A stretch of 64,000 nt of DNA from NCBI GenBank assembly GCA_044448685.1, contig JBIOHC010000009.1:37455-101454 (forward strand), written 5' to 3'. This document shows, one piece after another, positions 53,016 to 62,764 of the stretch. The first letter of the stretch is position 1. Each line of letters opens with the position of its first letter. The stretch is from Palsa-965 sp044448685 (GTDB taxonomy: Bacteria > Bacteroidota > Bacteroidia > Palsa-965). The notes under the pieces were generated by a model. The model searched no databases. It had not been told where the DNA came from and worked only from the letters and a program-made list of their open reading frames with translations. A program made the position numbers and the translations under genes.

Positions 53016-56000
53016 TCAGTTATTCACCATGATTTTTCTGGTTACAATATGGGAGCCGGCAAGGTTCACCGTTACGATATAGATTCCGGAAGCAGTGCCT
53101 GGTAATTCCAGGGTATACGTGTCTTTGAATGCAACAAGGCTTCTGTCGCTCATTACCTTTTTGCCCTGGAGGTCATAAATACCAACCCTAGTATTGGTTG
53201 ATTCATCCAGATCAAAGAGAACGGAAATACTTCCGTTTTTGGAGAGGAATGAAACCTGATTTTCGCTATAGAACAGATCGGCCGGTTTTACAGGGGCCAG
53301 GATGTTCTCGCAGGTTGCTGGTTTTCTGCTCAGATGCAGGATAAAGCGATCGGGATTGTCAGTGGATTTTGCCTGAAAATTATATTCAGATTGATTTTTA
53401 AGATCGGTAACCTGCTTGGTTTGCAGGTCTTCAAGCAGCACGCATGAGTATTCGCTCATGGAGAAAGCTCCCCAGGATTCAACTTTATACTGTCCGTCCT
53501 GACCGGTTATACATTTTAGAGGGATAGTTACGGTTTCATAAGCAGAAGAATTAAACGTGTTGCGTGTAAGTCTTTTTCCGTCCTGAACCATGTAAAGGCC
53601 AGGAGCTTTTTTTACAGGGCTTTCAATATACCGTGCATCATAAGGTGTTTCAAAACCCAGGGTTGCATGTTCATCGAAATTGACCGTTATTTCCTGAAAC
53701 AAGTCAGGAAGGGTGTTTGTGCTCAGTTTAAGTTTAAGGTTGTACGGGGCTGCTTCCCGGAAATCGAAAGTACTTGCTGTAGAAGTGTTTTTGCTGTTCT
53801 CTTTGAAGGTAATGCTGTTGCTTCCGGCTCCGGTTGCATAAATAATAAACCCTTGCCCACATGGCAGATCAAAACCATTGCCATGTGCTACATAATTTCC
53901 ATTAGACAATACATAAATCGTACTCAGGTCTACATTGCCCGCTTTGGTAATATTCGTTCCGGAGGCATCCCAGGTAATATGCGACGCATACGGATTGGAT
54001 ACGTGGTTTTCGCCGGGATCCGTTGAACCTCCTGTAAAAGTTAAACTAGGGGAAGCAATATTGCCCGCATTGGGTATACCATCGCAAGTGATGGTTTTGG
54101 CATTCCAGGTAGCCGGGGAATACGTATCGGCCAGCCATACTGTATAACCCACTCCGGGAGCAAGGGGATAAGCAGTGCTCGTTATGGCAGTGTAATTGTT
54201 GGAAGACAGAGTTTCATTATACAAAGTAAACGAATTGAAACCTGAAGCGGTACCGTTAATTCCTCCCACCCCGCTTATAAAGAATTGACTATCCCAATCG
54301 TTTACAGTATTGTTGCTTACGGTTGTCCCTATATCAGCCCAGTTGCCCTGGCCTGGGTTAGGAGTCCAGCGTTGACAATGATAGGTTCCTGCGAAGGTAC
54401 CTGAACCATTCCCGATGTATGCATTGGAAGCGGCATTGGCAGCAAGGGTAATGGAAGATCCTCCGGCCTGGGTCATAACCGCGCCTGGATACTTACAAAT
54501 AAGGCTGTTCGTGATTGTATACGTTCCGCTGCTGAATGTGGCGCCCGCATAGTTATAGGATCCAAGATTATAAAAATTGGTAGCTACAGTAGCATTCAAT
54601 GACTGGTTGGTTGTTCCGTTTAGATATACATCGTTGCTTTGTGGGGTAAAGGTGCCATTGAAGGTAGCTGAACCGGCAATACCGAGATATTCGGAAGTTG
54701 ATCCCAGATCGAATATTCCCGAGCTAAGCAGAAAATTATTGGTTACAGTAGTATTATTTCCGAGAGTGACATGAGAGCCCGTAGAGGTAAGGTTGTAAAA
54801 GCTAAGAGCACCCCCTGTAAGCGCCTGAGGAGTTGCTCCATTCAGGGTTACTGTACCGGTGTGGAAATTAAGGTTTGCGTTCATGGTTACATTCCCGCCA
54901 ATGGAAACTGCATAGTTGGATGAAGAAACATCAAAGCTTCCTGCATTTAAGGTAAAGGCTCCTGCGCAGCTTATGGGGTTAGCCAGTGTCGTTGTATTCG
55001 CCGTATTTTTTGTCAGGTTGTTAAAGGTTTCCGTTCCAGCTCCTTTGGAAATGGTTTGCGATCCTGTCGGGGCAAAAATGACTGTAGAAGTGCCGGGCGA
55101 AAAGGTCCCACCTGAATTATTCCAATTTCCTGACAATGTGATATTAAAGGTAGATCCCGCAAGAGTTCCACTGACGATTGTCAGATTTGACAAACTGATA
55201 TCTGAGGTCAGGGTATAAGTACCGGTGTAATATTGTTGCAGGGGTCCGAAGGTTTCAGTTCCTCCTCCTGTTTTTCCGATTTTTGCATTAATGGAACTGC
55301 TACAAAGCTGGACTGCACTAGTGCCGGGTGTAAATGTGCCTCCATTGTTCACCCAGTCTCCATACAATGTAATAATGGGATTGTTTACACTCGCATCAAG
55401 GGTTCCTGAATTAATTGTAAGGGTATTGTTAAGAATAAGTACAGAGCTACCCAGAACAACTTTGCCCGTTCCGGCACCACGACTGATAGTCAATGTGTTA
55501 AAGGTTTCATTCGCCGAAGTGGCTTTAGTCAGGGTTTGATTACTTGCTCCGGCACCGTTAAATATAATATCGAGCAGGCTGACATTTGAACTGGTACAGT
55601 TATTTGTAAAATTTCCACCTAAATAGAGCTTAAATCCATTCGGGTTAAGCGCTGTTCCAGAACTGATTGTGAGGTTGTTATTCACATTCAAATCAGCCGG
55701 AAAATAAATGGAAGTGTTTGCCAATAAAGACAAATTAGAGTAGGTGGCGGAGACAATTGAAGTAGCTCCTGGTAGGTAGGTCACCGTGTTGGTGGCAGTA
55801 CTAGCCGAAAGTGTACCGGTACCGCCAATGTTCGCGCTGACAGACAAAGCGGAACCATTCATGTTATTCCATGTGCAACCTGCATTCAAAAATAATGTGC
55901 CTACCGTCACATTGCCACTGTTATTAACAGTTACACCACCCGTGTAAAGGGTCATGCTTCCAATTTTGGTGAAATTCACACCAGCCGAAATATTCAATGT

Positions 56001-56408
56001 GTTCGCGTAAGCAACGATAAGTCCAGAGAAATTAACATTATAGGAACCGGCCAGTGTGTAAGTACTTGCAATGGCGGTCCAGAAATTTAAGCGCCCGCTT
56101 CCTGTCCAGCTTCCGTTGGCGGTAAAGGAAGACGCACAGTCAATAGTTCCGGTAAGGGTCAGGGCCGCTCCGGGATTTATAGTAATACTGTTTATGGTGA
56201 CCGCAAGGCCGGATTGAACCGTTATTGGATTTCCGGAAGATATGACCACATCATCACCTGGATTCGGTACACCAATGTCCCAAGAACCTGCATTGTTCCA
56301 GTTTCCGCCACCGTGAGAAGAGGTGACAGTAACTCCAAATGAATCCTGAATTTGAAAAAGGAAAAAAGCCGAAAACAAGGCAAGAGTCGTGAATATATGT
56401 CTTGTCAT
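53016..56408 (-). CDS. Large secreted repeat protein with type IX secretion sorting domain
   Basis: The protein has 1130 residues with a signal peptide (residues about 5-25). It begins with a bactofilin/G8-like opening (GGGNWNNAGSWDIGVPNPGD). A long stretch of Thr/Asn/Ser/Gly-rich beta-helix-like repeats follows, including GDWVNNGGTFTPGTSAVQL and GNWNNSGGTFSPGTSTVIF. A non-repeat domain lies near 690-1050. The last 80 residues are a type A sorting domain (GIYDLQGKKVMSDR, SGIYIVTVNLAGSHIVTRK). It is probably a surface adhesin or matrix protein. It is monocistronic, closed by a terminator. Confidence 0.88.
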   Translation of the reverse strand: MTRHIFTTLALFSAFFLFQIQDSFGVTVTSSHGGGNWNNAGSWDIGVPNPGDDVVISSGNPITVQSGLAVTINSITINPGAALTLTGTIDCASSFTANGSWTGSGRLNFWTAIASTYTLAGSYNVNFSGLIVAYANTLNISAGVNFTKIGSMTLYTGGVTVNNSGNVTVGTLFLNAGCTWNNMNGSALSVSANIGGTGTLSASTATNTVTYLPGATSIVSATYSNLSLLANTSIYFPADLNVNNNLTISSGTALNPNGFKLYLGGNFTNNCTSSNVSLLDIIFNGAGASNQTLTKATSANETFNTLTISRGAGTGKVVLGSSVLILNNTLTINSGTLDASVNNPIITLYGDWVNNGGTFTPGTSAVQLCSSSINAKIGKTGGGTETFGPLQQYYTGTYTLTSDISLSNLTIVSGTLAGSTFNITLSGNWNNSGGTFSPGTSTVIFAPTGSQTISKGAGTETFNNLTKNTANTTTLANPISCAGAFTLNAGSFDVSSSNYAVSIGGNVTMNANLNFHTGTVTLNGATPQALTGGALSFYNLTSTGSHVTLGNNTTVTNNFLLSSGIFDLGSTSEYLGIAGSATFNGTFTPQSNDVYLNGTTNQSLNATVATNFYNLGSYNYAGATFSSGTYTITNSLICKYPGAVMTQAGGSSITLAANAASNAYIGNGSGTFAGTYHCQRWTPNPGQGNWADIGTTVSNNTVNDWDSQFFISGVGGINGTASGFNSFTLYNETLSSNNYTAITSTAYPLAPGVGYTVWLADTYSPATWNAKTITCDGIPNAGNIASPSLTFTGGSTDPGENHVSNPYASHITWDASGTNITKAGNVDLSTIYVLSNGNYVAHGNGFDLPCGQGFIIYATGAGSNSITFKENSKNTSTASTFDFREAAPYNLKLKLSTNTLPDLFQEITVNFDEHATLGFETPYDARYIESPVKKAPGLYMVQDGKRLTRNTFNSSAYETVTIPLKCITGQDGQYKVESWGAFSMSEYSCVLLEDLQTKQVTDLKNQSEYNFQAKSTDNPDRFILHLSRKPATCENILAPVKPADLFYSENQVSFLSKNGSISVLFDLDESTNTRVGIYDLQGKKVMSDRSLVAFKDTYTLELPGTASGIYIVTVNLAGSHIVTRKIMVNN

Positions 56409-56507
56409 GGGTCGCGATTTAGTTGTTTTTTTAAACTATAAATGAGTGTACGAAAATATACATTATTATGTTTCAGATTGTTGAATAATCGTAAAAAAAG
56501 AACTCAA

Positions 56508-56539
56508 TTGAAAGTCAGACCTTTAATTTCGTAAATTTG
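56508..56539 (+). promoter_or_regulatory. Bacteroidota-type promoter for the glycan-export operon
   Basis: TTG (56508-56510), 21 bases of spacer, then TAAATTTG (56532-56539, exact -7 consensus). The first gene starts at 56646, giving an untranslated leader of about 100 bases. The whole 237-base gap is AT-rich. On the minus strand TATATTTT is a weak candidate for the T9SS protein gene. Confidence 0.6.
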
Positions 56540-56645
56540 GCAGATATTTACCAGTTTTTTTTAATCTATTTTGTGCATATTTCCAGAATTTTCCATAGGA
56601 CTAGTTTAATTATGTTTTTTGAACAACTAACAATCTCCTGCAATT

Positions 56646-57500
56646 ATGCAGCATAGCGTTGAGGATGAGTGGGATATGGAGATCGGGGCTGCTTCGTCCT
56701 GGTATGATCTTAAATTGAATGAGCTCTGGCAATATCGGGATCTGGTGTTGCTTTTTGTAAAACGGGATTTTGTGGCTGCTTATAAACAAACCATATTGGG
56801 TCCTCTATGGTTTCTTATCCAACCGATTGCCCAGACTCTGGTCATGAGTTTGGTTTTTGGGGGCATTGCATTGATACCAACAGATGGGAGTCCCCGTCCT
56901 CTGTTTTATCTCTCCGGAGTTGTTTGCTGGGGTTACTTTTCTTCCTGCCTCACTAAAACTGCCAATACATTTGTTTACAATGCGGGAGTTTTTGGAAAAG
57001 TGTATTTTCCAAGGCTGACTGTACCTATTTCCGTCGTTATTTCAAATCTTTTTGCTTTTTTAATTCAGTTTTGCCTTTTTTTAGTCTTTATGGGAATATA
57101 TCATTTTAAAGGAGTGGACGTTCATTTGACGGTCTTTGCTTTTCTTCTACCCGTACTCCTTCTTATCATGGGGCTAATGGGACTGGCCTTTGGTCTTATA
57201 GTTTCGTCTCTTACAACAAAATATAGGGATCTGGCTTTGCTCGTTGCATTTGGTGTTCAGTTGCTTATGTACGCTGCCCCAGTAGTCTATCCTCTAAAGA
57301 TAGTGAGTGAAAAATATAAACCATTTGTTCAGGCCAATCCGATGACCGCCATTATCGAAGCTTTCCGTAAGGGGTTCATGGGTACCGGAGAGGTAACTTT
57401 GCTTCAGCTTGGGTATAGTTCGGTTTTTACCCTTGTGATTCTGCTCTTCGGAGTACTGATTTTTAACCGAATAGAGAAAACATTTATCGATACTGTTTAA
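56646..57500 (+). CDS. ABC-2 type polysaccharide export permease (Wzm-like)
   Basis: The protein has 284 residues with six helices. ELWQYRDLVLLFVKRDFVAAYKQT is the typical amphipathic start; LGPLWFLIQPIAQTLVMSLVF and the late YAAPVVYPL and ANPMTAIIEAFRKG motifs are classic for O-antigen/teichoic acid exporters. It moves undecaprenyl-linked glycan across the inner membrane with the ATPase encoded 3 bases downstream. It begins the surface-glycan operon. Confidence 0.92.
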   Translation: MQHSVEDEWDMEIGAASSWYDLKLNELWQYRDLVLLFVKRDFVAAYKQTILGPLWFLIQPIAQTLVMSLVFGGIALIPTDGSPRPLFYLSGVVCWGYFSSCLTKTANTFVYNAGVFGKVYFPRLTVPISVVISNLFAFLIQFCLFLVFMGIYHFKGVDVHLTVFAFLLPVLLLIMGLMGLAFGLIVSSLTTKYRDLALLVAFGVQLLMYAAPVVYPLKIVSEKYKPFVQANPMTAIIEAFRKGFMGTGEVTLLQLGYSSVFTLVILLFGVLIFNRIEKTFIDTV

Positions 57501-57503
57501 TGC

Positions 57504-58769
57504 ATGAGTTCTATCGTTATTAAAATTGAGCATTTGAGTAAGGAATACCGGCTGGGTGAGGTCGGAACGGGCCAGCTTTCTGCAGATATAGGAAGATGGG
57601 TAGCCAGAGTAAGAGGAAAAGAAGACCCCATGAAGCGTCTGGATGAGAAAGGAGTTTATGGTGAAGTTCATAAAGCGCTTGAAGATGTGTCCTTTGAAGT
57701 ATGCCAGGGAGATGTGATGGGGATAGTCGGTAAGAACGGAGCCGGAAAATCGACCTTGCTGAAAATTTTGTCAAGGGTTACAAGTCCTACTTCCGGACGA
57801 GTCATGTGTCGGGGACGTATTGCAAGTCTTTTAGAAGTAGGAACTGGATTTCACCAGGATCTGACTGGCAGGGAAAATGTTTTTCTGAATGCGGCCATTT
57901 TGGGTATGACACGTCAGGAAGTGAAGGCAAAGTTTGATGAAATTGTCGAATTCTCGGGAGTCTCCAAATTTATTGATACCCCGGTCAAAAGGTATTCTTC
58001 AGGTATGTTTGTGCGATTAGCATTTGCCGTGGCAGCTCATTTGGAACCAGAAATATTGATTGTGGATGAAGTACTTGCTGTTGGGGATGCTGAGTTTCAG
58101 AAAAAATGTCTTGGCAAAATGAAGGATGTGGCAACAAAAGGCAGAACGGTATTGTTTGTTAGTCATAATATGGGGGCAGTACGAACACTCTGTACAAAAG
58201 GTATTGTACTTAAAAAGGGCAACCTGATTTATAACGGCAATGCCGAAGAAGCAATCAATATGTACCTTAAATTTAATTCCACAGATAGCAGTGAAGCTGT
58301 AAAGGAATATAAACTTGAACCCGGTCTCAAAGCACAGGTGATTCGTGCGAGGCTTTTGAATAGTAAAAATGAACCAGCAAATGAGTTTGATGTTTTCGAT
58401 TCCATTACATTGGAAGCAGAGTATGTCATCAATCAGGATATAGAAGGGATGTGTGTGTGTATTGCAGTGAAAAAAGAGGATGAAGTTCTCTTTAATACAT
58501 ATGATACGGATTTGAGTCCTGAATTATTTGAAAAAAGGAAAGCTGGAACTTATAAGACCAGGGTAACCTTTCAAAAGCCAATGAAGGAAGGTCGTTATGA
58601 GATCCAGCTTTCAATTGGAAGAGCAACCTTGGGTACCATCCAGCTTCTGGATAATATATTTACTTTTTATACTGAAAACAGGTCTTTCGATCCTACGTTT
58701 GCCTCTTACTCAAGGCCTGCGAAGATTGCTGTGCAATTACCCTGGGAGTTGGAAGATTTGGGAAACTAA
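57504..58769 (+). CDS. ABC transporter ATPase for polysaccharide export (Wzt-like)
   Basis: The protein has 421 residues. Walker A GIVGKNGAGKSTLLKIL near residue 77, signature YSSGMFVRLAFA, Walker B ILIVDEVLAVGD and the switch His in VLFVSHNM. The last 140 residues form a Wzt-like C-terminal domain (FDSITLEAEYVINQ, FQKPMKEGRYEIQLSIGR), which in E. coli homologues reads the modified non-reducing end of the glycan. This implies that a terminal modification, perhaps the carbamoyl or acyl group made by neighbours, licenses export. Confidence 0.93.
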   Translation: MSSIVIKIEHLSKEYRLGEVGTGQLSADIGRWVARVRGKEDPMKRLDEKGVYGEVHKALEDVSFEVCQGDVMGIVGKNGAGKSTLLKILSRVTSPTSGRVMCRGRIASLLEVGTGFHQDLTGRENVFLNAAILGMTRQEVKAKFDEIVEFSGVSKFIDTPVKRYSSGMFVRLAFAVAAHLEPEILIVDEVLAVGDAEFQKKCLGKMKDVATKGRTVLFVSHNMGAVRTLCTKGIVLKKGNLIYNGNAEEAINMYLKFNSTDSSEAVKEYKLEPGLKAQVIRARLLNSKNEPANEFDVFDSITLEAEYVINQDIEGMCVCIAVKKEDEVLFNTYDTDLSPELFEKRKAGTYKTRVTFQKPMKEGRYEIQLSIGRATLGTIQLLDNIFTFYTENRSFDPTFASYSRPAKIAVQLPWELEDLGN

Positions 58770-58799
58770 ATGTCAAAGAGATAAAATACGAATGAAGGG

Positions 58800-59864
58800 A
58801 TGAAAAAATTACTGGAATACTATCCTCATCATAAAGATTATATGGGAATGTTTAACGAATTCCGTCCGTTTGTTACATTCACGAATACTCCTCTTTGGAG
58901 ATCTGGTTCGGTTAATACGGATAAGTATGGTCTTCGTGAGCAATATGATTCGAATGGAGAATATATTGATCTGGATGAAGTAAGCAAAAAATACGATCAG
59001 TGTAATGTGATAATAGGAGGAAGCACGGTATTCGGAACCGATGCGTCGTCTGACAAACACACACTTTCGTTTTACCTGAATGAGGTTAATATTCCTTGTA
59101 TAAGCCTCGGTAATTGCGGAGCTGTCAGTCACCAGGAACTCGCAGCCTTCCTTTTGTACAAGAGAAAATTACCTAAGATCAAGAACATCATTCTTTTTTC
59201 TGGATTGAATAATTGTTCTCTTTCCTCCATTGACGGAAGCTTGTTCTATCCGGAACATGGAGCTGTTTTTTTTGAAGATATAATGGCAAAGGAGCTTTAC
59301 CATCAGTATGAAGGATTCACAGCCTCCACTTTCATTCTGTCAAAATTCGAATATTACAGGGCGATTGAAAAAAGGTTCAAACGAAGCGCTCTTTTTCGTC
59401 ACCTGATTCACATATTTTACAGAAATAAAATTAAGAACCCGCCAAAATTTGTTCTTCGTTCCTATGAAGAAAAACAGGAAATGATGAACTCGTTTCTTGC
59501 AAACGAATTTGAAACCTGGAGTTGGATTCAGAAGGCATCCGGTGCACAGATACATTATATTATTCAGCCTGTGGTTGGCTGGACACATAAACCACTTGCG
59601 AAGGGTGAGCAGGCTTTAATTGATGAATATCATGAACATTATCCGGCAGTAAAGCAATACGCAAATGACGCTGCTTTTGGAAAATATAAGGCATTTCTGC
59701 GTAATCTGTGTATGGAGAGAAATTTTCAATTTCTTGATTCTAATGAATGGCTGAATGGTACTGAAATGGTTTCCGAGGAAATCTTTACAGATATTTGCCA
59801 TCTCTCTGATCGGGGAAATGAGTTTCTGGCAAGTAAAATTCGCGAGCACATAAATCTGAATTAA
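58800..59864 (+). CDS. SGNH/GDSL hydrolase-like protein
   Basis: The protein has 354 residues, soluble, with no signal peptide. SGNH blocks can be traced: block I GGSTVFGTD near residue 79 (Ser), block II SLGNCGAVSHQE (Gly), block III FSGLNNCS (Asn) and block V FTDICHLSDRGNEF (Asp and His). Members in glycan loci add or remove O-acyl groups. It lies 30 bases after the Wzt-like gene and ends just before two short ORFs. Base composition here is visibly more AT-rich than the left half of the window. Confidence 0.75.
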   Translation: MKKLLEYYPHHKDYMGMFNEFRPFVTFTNTPLWRSGSVNTDKYGLREQYDSNGEYIDLDEVSKKYDQCNVIIGGSTVFGTDASSDKHTLSFYLNEVNIPCISLGNCGAVSHQELAAFLLYKRKLPKIKNIILFSGLNNCSLSSIDGSLFYPEHGAVFFEDIMAKELYHQYEGFTASTFILSKFEYYRAIEKRFKRSALFRHLIHIFYRNKIKNPPKFVLRSYEEKQEMMNSFLANEFETWSWIQKASGAQIHYIIQPVVGWTHKPLAKGEQALIDEYHEHYPAVKQYANDAAFGKYKAFLRNLCMERNFQFLDSNEWLNGTEMVSEEIFTDICHLSDRGNEFLASKIREHINLN

Positions 59865-59865
59865 T

Positions 59866-60000
59866 ATGCTTTTCTCTATTATCCGGTACATAAGTCGGCG
59901 GTACATCCGCAGATTGAACAAAGGCAAGCTGGGCACTGAAACAGAATTTGTTAACCAACCTGTAGCAGAGAAATTCGATACCAATTATCCCTTTTACTGA
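59866..60000 (+). CDS. Small ORF of 44 codons in the glycan operon
   Basis: ATG 59866 follows the previous stop by one base and the frame ends at TGA 60000. The peptide begins MLFSIIRYISRRYIRRLNKG and is strongly basic at the start, with a possible amphipathic membrane-binding helix, then a neutral tail ending NYPFY. The tight spacing argues for translation. No family recognised. Confidence 0.5.
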   Translation: MLFSIIRYISRRYIRRLNKGKLGTETEFVNQPVAEKFDTNYPFY

Positions 60001-60006
60001 TCCGGC

Positions 60007-60144
60007 ATGAATTCTACTAAAAAATTTAAATACAGACTTTTTTTCTATCTTCTTTTTTTGTTCAGAAAAAAACATTCCGGAAAAAAGCGCGCATCATACT
60101 GGAAAGAGAAGAAAAAGTCATCTGATTATTACGATTGCATCTGA
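60007..60144 (+). CDS. Small ORF of 45 codons in the glycan operon
   Basis: ATG 60007 follows the preceding small ORF by 6 bases; TGA ends at 60144, 6 bases before the carbamoyltransferase start. The peptide has a hydrophobic aromatic run (YRLFFYLLFLF) between Lys/Arg clusters, then a Lys-rich part (GKKRASYWKEKKKSSDYYD). It could be a single-pass or membrane-surface peptide. Small membrane peptides are known beside carbamoyltransferases in other glycan and toxin clusters, but I see no clear homologue. Confidence 0.5.
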   Translation: MNSTKKFKYRLFFYLLFLFRKKHSGKKRASYWKEKKKSSDYYDCI

Positions 60145-60150
60145 TATAGT

Positions 60151-62061
60151 ATGTATATACTGGGAATATCTGCATTTTACCATGACTCAGCTGCATGTCT
60201 GTTGCTTGAAGGTAAAGTTATTGCCGCAGCCCAGGAAGAACGATTTACCAGGATTAAGCATGATGCAGCATTCCCTGTAAATGCTATAAAATTTTGCCTG
60301 GATCATGCCGGCATCAGTTTTGACAGGGTTGAATATGTCGGATTTTATGAAAAGCCCCATTTAAAATTTCAACGCATCCTTCAAACGTATGTGGATTTTT
60401 TTCCGGCTGGTTACAATACTTTTCAGTCAGCCATGGAGCTCTGGACAAACAAGAAATGGGAAATCCCGGCCATCATCAGGCAAAGCCTTTTTAAGCTGTC
60501 TCCTACCGGAGGAGAGAAGTCAATTTGGGACGGGCGAATTGTTTTTTCCGAACACCATGATTCGCACATTTCTTCTGCTTTTTTTCCCTCCCCTTTTAAA
60601 GAGGCAGCTATCCTCAGTATTGATGGTGTGGGAGAATGGACTACCACCAGTATGGCTTCTGGACAGACTGACACCAGAGGGATTAGCAATTATACTATAT
60701 TAAAAGAAATAGAATACCCTGATTCATTGGGTCTGCTTTACAGTGCAATCACTTATTTTCTTGGTTTCAAAGTGAATTCAGGGGAATATAAGGTAATGGG
60801 GCTAGCCCCATACGGGGTACCCCGTTATACCTCTAAGATCCTGGACAACCTAATTGATCTGCGTGAAGATGGTTCATTTAAGATAAATATGGACTATTTT
60901 TCCTATCCGTATGACCATATCATGATCCGTCCTCCATTAGAGCAATTATTCGGAATTTCAAGAAGGAAGCCGGAAGATTTACTTACGAATGAACACTTTG
61001 ACATTGCAGCTTCCCTGCAACAGGTTACGGAAACAGTTGTTATTAAGCTTGCCAATCAGTGTAAAAAAGATACGGGTCATCTCAATTTATGTATGGCCGG
61101 AGGAGTGGCTTTGAATTGTGTCGCAAACGGTAAAATATTGCAGCAAACCGGGTTCAGGGATCTCTGGATACAACCTGCAGCCGGCGATGCAGGAGGTGCA
61201 CTGGGGGTCTGCTATTACATCTGGCATCATGTATTGGGTGAACGTAAAACCCTGTCTGCATCGAGCACGAAGGATAATATGGCAGGAAGTTATCTTGGCC
61301 CTGAATTTTCATCTGAAGCCATTCAGGATATACTCGATAAGGAAAACATTTCTTATTATAAATGTAGGGATGAAGAGGAACTGGTTGAAAAAACCATAAA
61401 GACGATTGCTGATGAAAAGGTGGTTGGGTGGTTCCAGGGTAGAATGGAGTTCGGTCCCCGTGCTCTCGGAAACAGATCCATCATCGGGGATCCCCGGTCA
61501 CTGAAAATGCAGCACGATATGAATGTGAAGATCAAGTACCGGGAATCTTTCCGCCCGTTTGCCCCTTCTGTATTACGTGAACATGTTCAGGATTGGTTTG
61601 AAATTCAGGGCAAAGAAGAGTCCATGCTGGGGGCACTGAATTCGGGCTATGATTCACCCTATATGCTTCTGGTGGCCCCGGTTAAAAACACCAAAAGAAA
61701 ACAAGTAACAGCTGAGCAGGAAAATCTGTTCGGAATAGAAAAGCTTAAAGTAGTAAGATCTGAAATCCCTTCTTGTACTCATGTGGATTACTCAGCCCGT
61801 ATTCAGACAGTTCATAAGGATACCAACGGATTGTATCATAAGCTGATCAGTGCATTTTATGAATCGAGTGGGATCCCTGTTTTGATAAATACTTCCTTTA
61901 ATGTCAGAGGGGAACCCATTGTCTGTTCTCCCTCCGATGCACTCCGATGCTTTCTGGGAACTGAAATGGATTTTCTTGTAATGGGTTTATATATTGTAAG
62001 TAAGACGGAGATAAGTGAGGATAAATTACTTAATTATAAGGATAAATTTGAACTGGATTAA
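60151..62061 (+). CDS. NodU/CmcH-family carbamoyltransferase
   Basis: The protein has 636 residues, full family length. The N-terminal YrdC-related ASKHA part has SAFYHDSAACLL, HHDSHISSAFFPSPF, LSIDGVGEWTT, YKVMGLAPYG and MAGGVALNCVANGK. The C-terminal part has FQGRMEFGPRALGNRSIIGD, ESFRPFAPSVL and NTSFNVRGEPIV. It uses carbamoyl phosphate and ATP to carbamoylate a hydroxyl, here presumably on a sugar of the exported glycan. It is followed after 3 bases by neuA. Confidence 0.92.
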   Translation: MYILGISAFYHDSAACLLLEGKVIAAAQEERFTRIKHDAAFPVNAIKFCLDHAGISFDRVEYVGFYEKPHLKFQRILQTYVDFFPAGYNTFQSAMELWTNKKWEIPAIIRQSLFKLSPTGGEKSIWDGRIVFSEHHDSHISSAFFPSPFKEAAILSIDGVGEWTTTSMASGQTDTRGISNYTILKEIEYPDSLGLLYSAITYFLGFKVNSGEYKVMGLAPYGVPRYTSKILDNLIDLREDGSFKINMDYFSYPYDHIMIRPPLEQLFGISRRKPEDLLTNEHFDIAASLQQVTETVVIKLANQCKKDTGHLNLCMAGGVALNCVANGKILQQTGFRDLWIQPAAGDAGGALGVCYYIWHHVLGERKTLSASSTKDNMAGSYLGPEFSSEAIQDILDKENISYYKCRDEEELVEKTIKTIADEKVVGWFQGRMEFGPRALGNRSIIGDPRSLKMQHDMNVKIKYRESFRPFAPSVLREHVQDWFEIQGKEESMLGALNSGYDSPYMLLVAPVKNTKRKQVTAEQENLFGIEKLKVVRSEIPSCTHVDYSARIQTVHKDTNGLYHKLISAFYESSGIPVLINTSFNVRGEPIVCSPSDALRCFLGTEMDFLVMGLYIVSKTEISEDKLLNYKDKFELD

Positions 62062-62064
62062 TTA

Positions 62065-62760
62065 TTGGAAACACTATTTCTTATAACAGCCAGGGGAGGT
62101 TCCAAAGGATTGCCCGGAAAAAACAGTAAGCAGCTGGCAGGTAAACCATTAATTGCTTATTCCATTGAGTATGCAAGAAATTTTGCAAAGGATGATTGCA
62201 TTTGCCTGAGCACGGATGATAAAGATATTATAAAGATTGCTGAAAATTCGGGACTGCCAGTGCCTTTTATAAGACCGGCTGAACTCTCCGGTGATACTGC
62301 CGGAAGTTATGAAGTCATCTTACATGCCTTAAACCATTATAAGAAACAAGGGCGCACATTTGATACCTTGATCCTTTTGCAGCCTACCTCGCCGTTCCGT
62401 CTTAAAAGACACCTGACTGAAGCGCTTCAGTTGTACACTCCCGGAACGGATATGGTTGTTTCCGTCAAGAAAGTAAAAGGTAATCCGTATTCAATTCTTT
62501 TTGAGGAAGGGGATGACGGATATTTGAGAAAGCTGATGAATGCCGGAATAGTCGGACGAAGACAGGATGCACCGGAGGTATATCAGCATAACGGGTCAAT
62601 TTATATCATGAATGTTAAGGCGCTTACTGAAGGGCATTTTTCCCAATTCAAAAGCGTCAGAAAATATGTTATGGAAGAAGAATATTCCATGGATATCGAT
62701 ACTCCGCTAGATTGGCTATGGTGTGAATTTTTAGTGGCCAACAATGCAATTAAACTTTGA
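62065..62760 (+). CDS. neuA: Acylneuraminate (nonulosonate) cytidylyltransferase
   Basis: The protein has 231 residues and starts with TTG, which lies 3 bases after the carbamoyltransferase stop. The CMP-sugar synthetase motif FLITARGGSKGLPGKNSKQL is at the N-terminus; LLQPTSPFR, NGSIYIMN and DIDTPLDWLW are further family marks. It activates a nonulosonic acid (sialic, legionaminic or pseudaminic type) with CTP. The substrate cannot be fixed from the sequence. Confidence 0.9.
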   Translation: METLFLITARGGSKGLPGKNSKQLAGKPLIAYSIEYARNFAKDDCICLSTDDKDIIKIAENSGLPVPFIRPAELSGDTAGSYEVILHALNHYKKQGRTFDTLILLQPTSPFRLKRHLTEALQLYTPGTDMVVSVKKVKGNPYSILFEEGDDGYLRKLMNAGIVGRRQDAPEVYQHNGSIYIMNVKALTEGHFSQFKSVRKYVMEEEYSMDIDTPLDWLWCEFLVANNAIKL

Positions 62761-62764
62761 CAGA

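Noticed and set aside
54577..55539. Several plus-strand ORFs opposite the T9SS repeat protein
   Set aside because: They mirror its low-complexity Thr/Asn/Gly repeats and have no independent signal or start context.
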